This document shows, piece after piece, positions 47,122 to 58,378 of a stretch of DNA of 64,000 nt (position 1 is the stretch's first letter; every line of letters starts with the position of its first letter). The stretch comes from Neopestalotiopsis rosae. Lineage: Eukaryota; Ascomycota; Sordariomycetes; Amphisphaeriales; Sporocadaceae. The DNA lies in assembly GCA_023078685.1 (NCBI GenBank), contig JALGAS010000005.1, forward strand, positions 2,480,001 to 2,544,000. Reading direction: 5' to 3'. The position numbers and the translations under genes were made by a program. Under the pieces are notes generated by a model. It made no database searches, had not been told where the DNA came from, and was given only the letters and a program-made list of their open reading frames with translations.

Positions 47122-47824
47122 CTTCTTTTTTTCCTTTCTTTTCCCAAGACCTGTAAAAGGGGACTTGATAACTTTAGATGCAGTCTCTCGTGGGACTAGA
47201 TCGGTACATGTAGATAAGTAGTCTCTCGTGAACAGTAGTTACTTAACACTTAATATCGAGTAATGTTTTCCTTATTTGACCTGCTTTACTGCCGCAAACC
47301 ATTATGCTAGAAAATAAGAGGTCTGACAGCTCAGCAGTATGAGTTACGAACCCGAGCACCTACCACTTGTTCAAGAAGTAAAGATGAACAGAGACAACTA
47401 CCCGTCACCAACAGACAATGTCGTGTGCCGACCCAGACTTTGTTTCAAGGAAATTTCCAGAAAGTTGCGACCTTAAGCACAATCCTGACAACACATCTCA
47501 CAAACCAAGAAGACTCTTTTATATGCAGTATGCAGTAATGACAAGAACGAAAGACTAAGCTTCCGTGTCTGAATTGGTTTACAACTATCTAGAGGACGAT
47601 CTGAACCAGTGATCAATCCTCTGACGCCAGCCTAAGGTGGACTCGAATGTGACGGATATTGACGCCTCCGTACCCACCATGGTCAACCGTGGATGACACT
47701 CCTCAAACACCATCAAAAATTGAAGACAAAGACTGAAATATTACTACCCATAGCTTGTACTGGCAGCAAACACTCAAATACGTTTGGTCACGGCAAATGC
47801 CGCTTCGTAGGGGTGATGACAGGA

Positions 47825-49834
47825 TTATACTTCATCCTCGAGGAAACGGTAGGCAAACTTGAAATCTGCCTTGCGACGGTTCATCCTGATGACCAATATT
47901 AGTTGATGCCATAGACGCGTAATTAGTTGGTAGTACTTACCAGGTGCTCTCATAGTCGAAAAAGCGGTAGGTACCTTGCTCAAACTCTTCTGTGATCGAC
48001 TTGGGCTCCTCGTGCCTTTGAAACCAAGTTTGATATTGCTTGTGAAATCTCCAGCTCTGGTCCTTCAGAGCCTTGGCAGCTAGGTACTGCTGATATGTAC
48101 CCTGCTTGTAATAAAATACGTAGAATAACGTATCAGGGTCGATCTTGGCGTAAAGCCGCGGATCATCAAAGATAGCCAAGGGTTCTTGAGGATATTGAGT
48201 TGGGAACGGGTAGCGCTGGTCAGGCTTATACCTCCGGGGCGCCTCTGCGTCGCCGATATCTGGTGTATTTGCTTGCGATACTTGCAGCATGCGCATTTGC
48301 GAAGGGGTGTTCACCGGTAGGCTACGCTTTTTGGTGATCTCGAAAGACTCCATGAGGTCGGACAACGATGCCGGGAGGTGGTAAACACATTCTTCTTCCT
48401 TGTCATCCTGAACTGGTGTAGACTTGACACCATTGGACAGACCGTTGGCTTGCGAAGCTCTCGAAGACTCGGCGGTATCTGCTTCTTTTGCCGCCTTGGC
48501 TGCCGCCCTGGCCGCTGCCTTCTCTGCCTTCTTTGACTGCGCGGGAGTAGCGGGCGTGGGATCCGGAATCTTTGTCTCGGCTTGGCTCGTTGTAGCAGCA
48601 GTTTTCGTTTCCGAGGAAACAGGTTGTATCGGTGGTATGCTTGGGGAGTTTGCTGCACTGGACCGCGCCTGTTGAGAGATGCTAGAGACTGCAGCCACAG
48701 GCTGGGCTCCTTGCGGCGGAGGTAGTGGCGCAATACCTAGAGTATTCGCAGCGGCTGCAGCCGCTGAAGCATATTTGAGACCTTCTGTGCGCGGCGGTAC
48801 GGACGCTGGCTTCATGCCACCAGCACCCGGTGTGCCACCATTTGTTGAGCTAGATGACGGGTTATGTAGAGTAGCGAGTGTCGGTAGAGGCGACTTGAGT
48901 TGCGTTGAAGGTCTACGCCCAGAGGTAGCCGTCGGTTCGGCAGAAGTCTGCTTCTTGGTGCTCGGCAAACTTGCTGGCCTCGATTCAATCTCTGGAGCCT
49001 CTTCTTGTACAGATTGAGTCTCCTGAGACGAGCCCTTGTCGCCCTCGTGCCCGACGCCATATGTTTCCTCCTCGTCTTGCAGATGCAGGTCTTCGTACAT
49101 CTCCTCGTCCTCCATAAAGTCGTCTGATTGATTATCCTTGACATAGTACTCGATAGAATCCTTGATGTTATCAATTTCCTCGACTTCGAGACCGCCATTT
49201 TCCAAGGATCGTCTAATCAGTTCGAGCTTGACTATATGCCATCTATGTCGCTCGATGTGGTGGTCGAGGTTGGCGACACGTTCCTGCTTCTCTCTCTGAT
49301 TCTTGCCCTTTTTCAGCGTAGCTTGTATGCCTTCGCTCGTAGCCTCAAAGGTCTCAATCTGTTGTTCGAGCTCTTCGACTTGACCGGCTAGCCATTCGCT
49401 CATGTCCAGTTTGGCTTGTTCCTTCGGATCGAGCTTCTGTTGAGCCGATAGACCTTCTTTGGAGTAGGCTTTCGTCTTCATCGCTTTTTCCACAGCCTTG
49501 AACGATTCCATTTTCTACAGCAGACAGATTAGCATTAAAGGGATGACGTCGAGTCTTGTCAAGTCTTCTGGCCACCAACCGTCTCGATCAATTTGCGCTG
49601 CTCCAAAAGCGGCTGCTTGTCCTTGATGTCGTTGCCTGTCGCCCATGTTTTTATCTGATCTCGTAACCGTTGCAGTTTCTTGATCTCCCGCTTCAGTTGG
49701 TCTTCGAGCTTCTCCTTTTGCGCTGGATTTGTGGACTGTTCTATTTTCTCATAAATCGCATCGAAATCGGCCATGCCCTCGGCGACCTTTTTGAAGCACT
49801 TGTCGACTTCTTGTTGCAATTTCCTCGCGGCCAT
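47825..49834 (-). CDS. CCR4-NOT complex subunit NOT3/NOT5
   Basis: Three exons (49834-49580, 49514-47941, 47885-47825) with introns of 65 and 55 nt give 629 residues. The N-terminal NOT3 coiled-coil domain is clear: [45 protein letters not shown], then, across the first splice, [27 protein letters not shown] long Ser/Thr/Pro/Ala-rich linker (about 240-470) leads to the C-terminal NOT box ([15 protein letters not shown]...[44 protein letters not shown]), ending [20 protein letters not shown] after the second splice. The complex deadenylates mRNA and represses translation; yeast Not5 also senses slow decoding at the ribosomal E site. The start ATG is the first in frame and has a good context (AAAATGGCC). 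Confidence 0.96.
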
Positions 49835-51223
49835 TTTGTGCGGTTGCGGCTATCGAGCCGTCTTGTATCTTCGTTATCGAATGAATACACCGTTCGTAGG
49901 GTTATGGTCAATTGTCGGAAGCAGGCGTACAGCTCGCACGGTCAGGCGCAAGGTACGGCGAGTTGGGTGGTGTTGAAAGTCGGTGGTTTCGTCGCAGATG
50001 CGCTTCCTTCCCGGAATCTGGGCAAGGTCGAATGGGGGATTGAAAAGGTGAGGATTCCCTTGATGGATCGCTTTGCCAATGGCCCAAAGGGTGCCTGCTG
50101 AGTCGCGGCGGCTTCCCGGTGTTTGATCTCTTTCTTGCTCCCTTGAGGGAACGAAGAGGCAACGTGCCAATGCGTGATCGCAAAGAAACTTGTCGTAATT
50201 GTGCCTATCAGGCGTATTGGCCTTTTCAGAACATGCAGAAAAGATGCTCTGTACGTTATGTTCTTCGTTGTTGGATGTAAATGGGCGACTGGGGCGTTTG
50301 CTCGGTTCGTTTTGACCCTACCGAGAGCTGTAGAAGGCTGAGCTGGTCAAAGGTTGAAGCTTTGCCGGAGTAGACAGCCCGTTCGCCGGGTGACTGACGC
50401 CGCCCAATCCGGGTGCCCAGGTGGCTAATGGTGCTTGCATCAGGGCCAATTAGTGGAGCGCGGCTGAGGTCCAGTGCAACGCTGCGCTCTCCTGGCAGGC
50501 GTCTAGGCTGACTCGTCGCAGCTGCATACTTCACTGAGGCGCTACATTACTGCATCAATCATGTCTAGCCTACCTGCGTTCAGGTAATTGTCAACGAGAC
50601 ATTACGTGACATGAGCGAGTGCCTGGCATCCACCACAAGAGCCTTGAATGTTGGGTGTCGTCAATATATGCTTAAATTCGTTCTACTCACTGCCTTTATG
50701 TAGAACTCTCCAGTATTGTGTTGCATGATACATATGTTGCTTGCATACCTATCTTATCAGTATCTGAAAGTATCTGTCGTCTGGTACCTAAAGTACCCAA
50801 CGTAGGTTTTGTCTAATGGATTAGCAAGCGACTTAAAGCCACGCCATTGCTAAAGACTCACCACTCAAAAGGCGTCATTGCATACCTGGCTGTACCATCC
50901 CTTCGTCCTCAACCAAAAAGACGCATCTGTTGAACTGCATCTGCCGCCACGTGACAAGGCGTCGAGGTCATATTGTATATTCTTCAAGACAGGTAATAAT
51001 CACTTTCAATATGGTCGTAGCAATGCAATGTTAATATTACAAGCCAGGTTTTCGTAATAGATGCTATATACTAAGTCTTGCGATCTGTGGCTCTCGTGAC
51101 GGAGACGATTGCCATCACATATTGCGGGCTATTTGAAAAGTTTGCTTTGGCAATACACATTCGAACACAAAGTGCACCGTTGGGAAATATTCGCTTGACT
51201 AGTCAACCGCAAAGCATCTAAAC
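49835..51223. other. Divergent intergenic region between NOT3 and DTD
   Basis: 1.4 kb with both promoters. ORFs up to 143 codons overlap on both strands without domain character. Right half is AT-richer. Confidence 0.5.
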
Positions 51224-52007
51224 ATGAAGGGTAAGACAGGACCATATCCCCAACATCTTTCTTAAATCTTGAGATCTCTTGAGTATTCATATGTTGCATT
51301 TCTTTGTTCAGCAATTCTGCAGCGGGTTCTGTCCGCTTCTGTCACCGTAGACAAGGAGGTGGTCTCGTCTATCGGCAAGGGCGTGCTGGTCTTGGCCGCC
51401 ATGGCACCGGGAGACACTGAGAAGGAGGCTGATTCGCTCGCCAAGAAGATTGTGAAGCTGAAGCTATGGGATGACGACAATGGTGGTCGGGTATGTGCTC
51501 ATGTTGCAGACCGTACATATGGAAACTAGTATCTGACACGTCATTAAATCTCGCAGTGGAAGCACAGCGTACAGGATATCGGCGGTGAGATTCTCTGCGG
51601 TAAGTTGCATGCTCTGAACCATTTCCTACGAACATTCTATCCAGTTTTGGGCATTTCCAGACTAACAATTGTAAATAGTATCGCAATTCACTCTGTTGGC
51701 AAGCACCAAGAAGGGAAACAAACCTGATTTCCATGGTGCCATGGGTGGTGATGAGGCCAAAAAGCTCTACCAGTACTTCTTTCAAAAGGTCCAACAAGGG
51801 TACCAAGCGGAAAAGGTAAAGGATGGCGTGTTCCAAGCCATGATGCAAGTTGCCCTCGTAAATGACGGGCCGGTAAGTCCAGTATTCCTGAGACGAGTAG
51901 AAACCTGCATAAATGCTAAGACTATTTTTTAGGTGACGCTGGAAGTGACAGCCAACCCGCCGCCGCCTCCCCAGACTCCATCCGCGAAAGGAGGAGCCTC
52001 ATCTTGA
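51224..52007 (+). CDS. DTD1: D-aminoacyl-tRNA deacylase
   Basis: Five exons (51224-51230, 51312-51490, 51557-51599, 51679-51872, 51933-52007) give 165 residues. The first coding exon is only 7 nt: ATG-AAG-G joined to CA-ATT, giving MKAILQRVLSASVTVD, the standard N-terminus of the family. The catalytic motifs are present: SQFTLLASTKKGNKPDFHGAM (SQFTL) and NDGPVT, a variant of the NxGPxT motif that holds the cis Gly-Pro. The four introns are 81, 66, 79 and 60 nt. The enzyme removes D-amino acids, and glycine from mischarged tRNA-Ala, as homodimer. A short Pro-rich tail (PPPPPQTPSAK) is extra compared with bacterial proteins. Confidence 0.96.
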
Positions 52008-52338
52008 GAGCAGAGTTTGTATATGGATGTTCCTTTCAGAGACATAGACCCAGCATAGAAGTCGAATTAATGATTGATTTTGAGTTAGGAGGGTCAATGA
52101 GGGTATCATAAAGATTATAGATGCAATGCCAAAAACGCCTAGATCTGCTGCGAACCCACACCAAAATCACCAACATGAGCAAACGTTGTCCTGAGCCATA
52201 GCCACCGTATGGGTATATGTGCTGAAGAAATATGTCGTCACGACGTGGTTCAGCCCAAAGACAAGAATTCCAACCCAACAAGCAACAAATTGAAATGCTT
52301 GTTCTGAACGCCTCATAATCATAAGTCCCTCGTGCCCT
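52008..52338. other. Convergent 3' spacer
   Basis: 331 bp between DTD and the Yippee-type gene; nothing recognised. Confidence 0.6.
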
Positions 52339-53205
52339 TCAGTAAATCTGCCTGGGTCTTCGGTTAACTTTCTTTGAGCGTCTCTTCGCCACGACCTCGG
52401 GATCCCAAGTGCCAGAAAAGATATCCTCGCACTCGTCCTCATCATCCGAGTCAAATACGATCGGCTCGTCGTCCGCATTAGCATGCTGCTTCCTAGCAAT
52501 TTCCGCCGGAGCTGGCATCTCGTCGGGTGTCACATCTTCCCAAGACTGGTAGTCGGCGACTCGCGCCGTCTCCAATATAAACTTACCGACCTTGTACTTT
52601 TGCGTTTCCTCCTTGGCGTCTACGTATTTCCAGCCCACTTTGGTCCGGCAGACTGCACACGATATGTCGGCCACCACGTGGGATCCAGTCACCAATACGC
52701 GCGACTCGGATTTGCCGACGAGTATGTTGACCAAGTCGGCTGTGCCCTTGCTTCCTGTTGTATTCTCCGGCGGCGAGACGAGATATGCCCGACCGTAGCG
52801 CCCAGTAAAGCCTTTGCTGACAATCTGCGATGTAAAGGCGAGATCCGCGGAGCAGTGCGAGCAGCGGATGGTGTTGGGTTGTGTCTGGGTGAGCCTGGTG
52901 GTCACATGTGGGAGAGAATCTACAACGGCTGGTGTTGCCCAGCGACCACCACCGATCTTGGAGAAGGAGAAGCGGGATGGGAAGTACGAGGATGGCGTCG
53001 TCGGTGGGCTTTCGAGCGAGCTGGACAGCGACGAATCGGTGGGCGAGCTCCCGAGGGACGGGACGTGTGTCTCGCTCGGAGGGCTGCCGTAATTTGTGGT
53101 CGAGACGGAACTCTGTCTTCTTCGTCGAAAAGGTACGTTGAAACTGGGCAGAAGATAGACTGGAAACCTCGATACTGGGCTCGTGGCAGTGGTATCGCTC
53201 GCCAT
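52339..53205 (-). CDS. Yippee-type zinc-binding protein
   Basis: Single exon of 288 residues from ATG 53205 (context ATCATGGCG); the frame stays open further upstream but with no better start. The first 110 residues are Ser/Pro-rich and disordered. The Yippee domain (about 112-225) contains IRCSHCSADLAFTSQIVSKGFTG, RAYLV, VLVTGSHVVADISCAVCRTKVGWKYVDA and TQKYKVGKFILE, with two CxxC knuckles for one zinc and the GWKY/QKYK signature. An acidic tail follows (FDSDDEDECEDIFSG) and then a basic end. Yippee proteins are nuclear or cytosolic and some act in ubiquitin-ligase complexes (GID/CTLH) or at centromeres (Mis18-type); function here is unassigned. Confidence 0.9.
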   Translation of the reverse strand: MASDTTATSPVSRFPVYLLPSFNVPFRRRRQSSVSTTNYGSPPSETHVPSLGSSPTDSSLSSSLESPPTTPSSYFPSRFSFSKIGGGRWATPAVVDSLPHVTTRLTQTQPNTIRCSHCSADLAFTSQIVSKGFTGRYGRAYLVSPPENTTGSKGTADLVNILVGKSESRVLVTGSHVVADISCAVCRTKVGWKYVDAKEETQKYKVGKFILETARVADYQSWEDVTPDEMPAPAEIARKQHANADDEPIVFDSDDEDECEDIFSGTWDPEVVAKRRSKKVNRRPRQIY

Positions 53206-56200
53206 GATGGCAGTATTGTAGACCTGAGGTCGTAGAGAACCAAGGTAATGATTTGACACAAGATTCCGATATCTTGATCAGAGCAATAGATTGCGTTCAA
53301 ATTATATGGCCTGTATGTAATCTGATTCCTAACTGGAGGGTGTCGGCCCTGTTGGGCTCGTCGACGTCACGAGGTAGAGCTGCATGTGGTGTAAGTAGAT
53401 AGACCCCGCATCAGTGACGAGCAAAGGGAAGAGCTTCAAGCAAAATGCTCAAGGGCGCGTAAATGATCATGAGGATGCCACGAAAAGTGAAGAAGCTTGA
53501 GGGTTCTACGATGGTGGAAAAGAAGAAACCTAAAGTGGTTGTACTGGGAAATATAAAGCAAACGGCTCGAGCGATCATCTGTCCCTGTTACTGTTCCCGT
53601 GCCCATCGCATCGTAAGTGTCACACCGCAGTTGCTCTATGGTGGATGGTGAGATCGGAGCCCACCAAGCTTCTCACTAGATAACCTAGGAAAGTTATCTG
53701 CCTGTCCAGTAAGATCCTGCCAGGGTTTAATCATTCGATACCCGAGACAAGCGGACAGGGAGGGAGCGTTGGAACATGTATCCTCACTGCCCAACTCGAG
53801 CGTGGAGGTACGAAAGAGAACGATATGCCTGGGTGTGACAATTAAGGTGGGGGAACGCTAATGCCCGCTATCACTGCCGGCCTTGCAGCGAGACCACGCT
53901 CTGATCTCTCCGCGTAACCGAAGATTCCGTCTCCGCCAAGCGAGTTCGGGGCTTTGTGGAATATATATATATATATATATTTTTAATATTTTCCCTCCCT
54001 TGACATACGTATGGATGAAAGAATTTGCTGAGGGTTCTGGAAACCACTGCTTGGGACACAAACACAGACTTGTGCGCGTGGTGCTACTCTGACACCCCGA
54101 ATCTTCTCAGCGAGTTCGTCTTTGCCGAGCTCAGACAACTGATAGAATGACCGTTGTACTCAAAATGTCCTTAGTTCGGATTAAGAGACCATGAATATAC
54201 TATATTTGATCTGAGTGGCGAACTCATGCAGTACTACTGGCCTTTTTGCGCACTGTAAGTACAAAATCTTTAGTAATAATATGGTTTGCCGGCAAACTAG
54301 ACTCATGAAGCTCATGCCCCAGTACAAGATATAAGATGGAGGACACCACGGAAGTGCGTTACTAGGGGATTTGGCCATTGCTGAGTAGGCAAGATCACAA
54401 GAGAAGGCATAACACTTCTCAGGGATGACTCCCACATATACGGATATAGGATATTTATGAATATTGTAGGAAACTAGTAACTGAGCAGCAGAGGAGTTCA
54501 GCTCAAATCAGTGGCGAAGAAGACTTTGTTGCAAACAAGTCACCCACCTAAGCCTAGACTGGCAAAGCAAGACATATCAGGTACACCCGGCAAAGCTAAC
54601 ATTATGGTTGCATTACTTTTTATTAATGTTAACTTGTTGCCTCATTCATAGAGCAGGCATATCTCAATCACATAAATGCAGAGTTGCAATTGGGGAGCCA
54701 TCTTTCTCTTTCTGACCCAACGTTCACGGAGCACCCATCACTCATCCTATCGTGCCATCTCCAATAGACAGTCTTGAAAGCGACGGCGCATGTGAGATGC
54801 TGCTAAAGCAGCACGAGTGAAGTGAAGAAATGGATGAATACACTTGACTTTGTATAAACTCGCCATCGTCCGCAGCGAAGCTTTTGTTTCGCTTCTTTCT
54901 TCTGACCTTTCCATATATATTGTCTCCCTCTTGGTTTAATCCAAGGCAAATGCCGGCGCCCTGAAATAATATGTGTTGTTTGTGATTCATTCATATAAAC
55001 AGATTCTAACGCCTCAAGCAGATATCAGGCGCACTTCTAAGGTTGCATTTGTCGTGTTCTCATCAAGAATTGCTGCGCGGTGTAGACGGCCTGTTTCTCC
55101 CTCCAATAGCGGCGACGGGCCATTGCATGCTACAACCTTTCTTCCGAACACCCTACCGTGAATGTCTTCGTGTATCACGGTCCTGTTATATATATATGGT
55201 AGTGATTGGCTGCTTGAGAGGGCCACCCGTGTATAGAAGACTTGGCTCATTGGGAAGTGTCCTGTTCTACATGTTTCCTAGTCTATGCAGCAGTCACCAT
55301 AAAAAATCAAACAGTACGTTAAAATCCACTATTTTCAATTGCAAGTATCGTATATCCTCAATAGGATTGCTCATAGGGCGAAATATTCGATGAGTATAGA
55401 ATTCCAGCATGCATTAGTGCTAGAACAAGGATGTTGGTTCTTGTAAAGTCTAGGTTAGTTGTCTAAGTATTGAGTGCTACACCCTATTTTGCCATGCATG
55501 GGCGGGAGCAAGCAAAACCAATGGGCGACAGAGCTGAATGCAACCAAAACAATTACGCTTGGGTAGCCCGAATTTACACATTCTCCGAGGTCCTTTCTAG
55601 GTATTAACTAATATGGTAGGTAGGTAATCAAGATCGACACACCCCTTTGGTTAAAGCATAAGGCATCGTTAATAGTCTGCATGCAGTCTGTATGAATTAC
55701 AGCGCCCTGGCGGCTGTAGGCTGGCAAAGGCTGGAAAGAAAGACGCAGAGACGCTTATTGATGAAATGCTGTGTCCCCGAAATTGTCAAACGGGAGCCAT
55801 AATTTTCTCTGGTGATTGAACAACATCCGACATTGCCGGGTGGGGTTTTGGCAATAAGTTGTCGCAATAAAGCACGCAGATCACAGGTCATAAGACCATA
55901 CGTGTTGTTTGACGTGTACAAGTAATTCATTGACTTCACATCAGGGCCCAATGGCTGATGGATGCATTGATTTGCCACGCACTTGATGTCTTTCCATAAA
56001 CAATGTTATACTGCTCTCCACAACTCAAACAACTGTTACACAGCATGTGCGTTAGGTATGGCTAGATGTGGTACTCATCTCCAACGCTGGACGGTTTACT
56101 GCCAAACACAAGAGAACGAATAGAAGCTGCAGAAGGTGAGCATGTGGCCAGGAAGCAGGGAGCATTACAACCGAAATTCGAGATAATTCGAGTGGATTCG

Positions 56201-56810
56201 CACCTTATGGGTGGGTGCGCCGCGCTAGAGACCTGCAATGGTGCTAACGCCACCTAGATTTGGACGCTGAGGACTCCAATGCGTGCCCTCCACGCACCCT
56301 TCAGGGCCACAGTGCTGCACAAGCGCCCTACAAGCGGGGGGATTTTCGGGGGGTCGCAGCGCCTGCTCAATGCTCTTCGAACCTTGTCGGCCGGTCGGTG
56401 GCCCCTGCTTACCTGTTCCTTTGTTGTGTGGCCCAAACTTGCCAGCCAGCAGCCCAGTACTAAAATTTCTCCTCTTTCCCTCGGAAATTGACCGCCACCC
56501 TCGACTTATTTGTTTCACTCTCCTCACGGTTCTCCTAAGCATACAAACGCTCACCAACCCCAACGTCAAGCGCAATTCGCACCTGTCAGACCTACGGGCC
56601 TACAGTCAGTCTCCCGACGCTCAATTCGCTAGCTACAACCGTCAACATCACGATCAAGTCGCCATCGCGTTCATCTGCCCTCTACCTCAACCTGATTGAT
56701 TCTCGACTGAGTCATCTCGCGCACAACTCGTGTCGTCTCGGCCTTAGCCAAACTCGAACCCAACCACCAATCCCATTTCCCAACAACAACCCTGGAGTCC
56801 ATAAGTTGTC
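53206..56810. other. Divergent intergenic region between Yippee and antizyme genes
   Basis: 3.6 kb, rather AT-rich, with an AT dinucleotide run at about 53961-53981. No gene recognised. The last few hundred bases before 56811 (CT-rich, with many CAAC/CACC) look like the antizyme promoter and leader. Confidence 0.5.
53961..53981. repeat. (AT)n microsatellite
   Basis: About ten AT units followed by a T run, in intergenic DNA. Confidence 0.85.
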
Positions 56811-57712
56811 ATGGCGCCAATGAAAAACAGTAACAGTAATTTACATAGTAGTAACTATGGCGAGGTTGTTGCCCGTCAGGCCAATGTCCTCGCCAGTTGC
56901 TACGTTGTCAGCCCTTCCGCCTCGCTGAAGGGCTTCCACTACTGCACTACCCTGGCTGCAGGGGCAGAGTGGTATTCCTGAGGTTCCTATCTCAGGTCTA
57001 CCCTCCCCTCCGTCAAGTCCCCCCCTCGCGGCTTTCACCGAGGACAATGAGCTTGCTCTTCAACCCAAGAAGAAGCGCGGCTCCGCGTCCTCCGCCACCT
57101 CGAGTGGCCGCCGCCGAGGGGGGGCAACATACCTAATCAGGGAAGAATGTGAGAGATTCTTTTGTGAGACCATGAGATCCGTGTTCCAGGTTGAGGGGAA
57201 CATGGCCAGTAATGGCTCCAGCCTGATGGATGTTTACAACACACCATTTACCGACTACCCAAGTCCTCCGTCCTCACTTCCTAGCACCGACGGTTTCGTG
57301 AAACCTGCCTTCGGCGTCAGCGGATGGTTGGAATTTTGGGATTACGCCGGAGGTGCGAGTTTCCGAGCATTTGTGGCCGAGGATGGCGAGGAGAGAAGTC
57401 TCTTTGCGTTCTTCGACCCAGGATTAATGGGCAGAGATCTCAAGAAAGCGTAAGGATAACCTCTTTCCCTAACTTGAACCAACTAGAAGCTAATTCATCC
57501 CCAGACTAATTGCTTTCATGGACCTCGCCGCAGGTCCCTTTGAGTGTTCCCAGGTAGTCATCTGCCTTGACAGAATGATTCCAGAAGATGAAGCCAAGAG
57601 CTTGATGAGGAGTTTCCAGTGGGTCGGATTCGAGCTGAGTACCCTCGACCACTGGGCCAAAGACCTCGACGTGACTAGCAACAGGTGGTTGTTCATGGCC
57701 ATGGAGGTCTGA
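56811..57712 (+). CDS. OAZ: Ornithine decarboxylase antizyme (requires +1 frameshift)
   Basis: ORF0 starts at ATG 56811 and stops after 56 codons at TGA 56979-56981 in the context TAT-TCC-TGA. The long downstream frame starts at 56980, exactly +1, and is open from there; it has no usable early ATG for the whole domain. It runs 56980-57449, then a 55-nt intron (57450-57504, GTAAGG...CCCTAAC...CCCAG), then 57505-57712. The product would be about 281 residues. The C-terminal half is the antizyme domain: SLFAFFDPGLMGRDLKKALIAFMDLA, CSQVVICLDR, LMRSFQWVGFEL. Antizyme binds ODC and sends it to the proteasome, lowering polyamine synthesis and uptake; polyamines stimulate the frameshift, forming a feedback loop. 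The TCC-TGA shift site is the same kind as in other eukaryotic antizymes. A Ser/Pro-rich and basic linker (PKKKR) follows the shift site. Confidence 0.93.
56976..56981 (+). promoter_or_regulatory. Programmed +1 ribosomal frameshift site TCC-TGA
   Basis: In ORF0 the last sense codon is TCC followed by the stop TGA (next base G). Reading on from 56980 as GAG-GTT-CCT enters the antizyme main frame. In known antizymes the slow recognition of TGA lets the ribosome skip the U. Confidence 0.9.
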
Positions 57713-58378
57713 TTCGAGTTTTCAATTCTGCTTTGTTCCGGCGTTCCGAACTGGCGATTGGGATTTTTCATGATTCAGCATCTTCTTTGTCCTGCCCACC
57801 AATTTTGCTTGTTTGATCTCTTTCGTCAACGACTTGAATTTTGATCGAGCCGAGTTCTCAAAAGTTCGCAGGTCTGCCCATTTCCAAAGTCGCAACCAGT
57901 ACATGAAAATGTAAAGGTTGTGAGTGATTGCGGATGTTGAATTTGTCTTTCTGCATTTCTTCTTGTCATTTTCCACAATCTGCACTTATACCAGCATTTT
58001 GCGCATTCCGGGCATGTCATTTGGTAAAATGGAAAAGCGCGGTTCTACTTGTGAGCAACTCTCTTCACAGTCCAACTTCAGACTCACGGCTGCAGCGTTT
58101 TGTTTGGCATTATAGTTTCGCGATTGCATGGAGCCGGGGCGTTATTTCAAAATCGTAGTCTAGTTCGAGCTCTAAATGTGATCATTAATACACATGAGTT
58201 TTCAAATCAATATGTTCTCTAATGTCAGGCCAACTCATTACTCTATAATGCCCATCAGCCTAGGCCATGTCTTCTATTCTAGATTGCCGACATTAACCAG
58301 TCTTTGCCAGTACATCAAAATCATTTGTCATTTCTTTTAAATTTTAGGTGTTGTAGCCATCCTCTGACGTGGACGCTC
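57713..58378. other. Convergent 3' region between antizyme and HIS7
   Basis: About 670 AT-rich bases; the minus-strand short ORFs here have no domain character. Probably the two 3' UTRs. Confidence 0.6.

Larger units (their letters stand above)
46239..47320 (+). repeat. Diverged tandem repeat, about 0.55 kb units, with tRNA-like pol III boxes
   Basis: Two copies align by eye over several blocks: GGGTAAACCT (46239 and 46813), the GCCCGTTTG...CCCTAT(G/C)AGTGC(T/C)AATAATGCAAAGAA block, TGGCAAGATGGC (46411 and 46958), GTCCGGC, and ATGGGTTC(G/A)AATCCCAAAGT (46560 and 47087). A third partial unit is visible at 47265 (GTTTTCC...TATTTG), matching 46726. Offsets between copies are roughly 540-575 bp. 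Each copy has an A-box-like and a B-box-like element 124-144 bp apart followed by T runs. The copies are clearly diverged, so the duplication is old. No protein-coding frame is shared. Confidence 0.75.

Noticed and set aside
57722..58020. Short minus-strand ORFs with Lys-rich sequence
   Set aside because: Lie in the 3' flank of antizyme, overlap each other, no domain.
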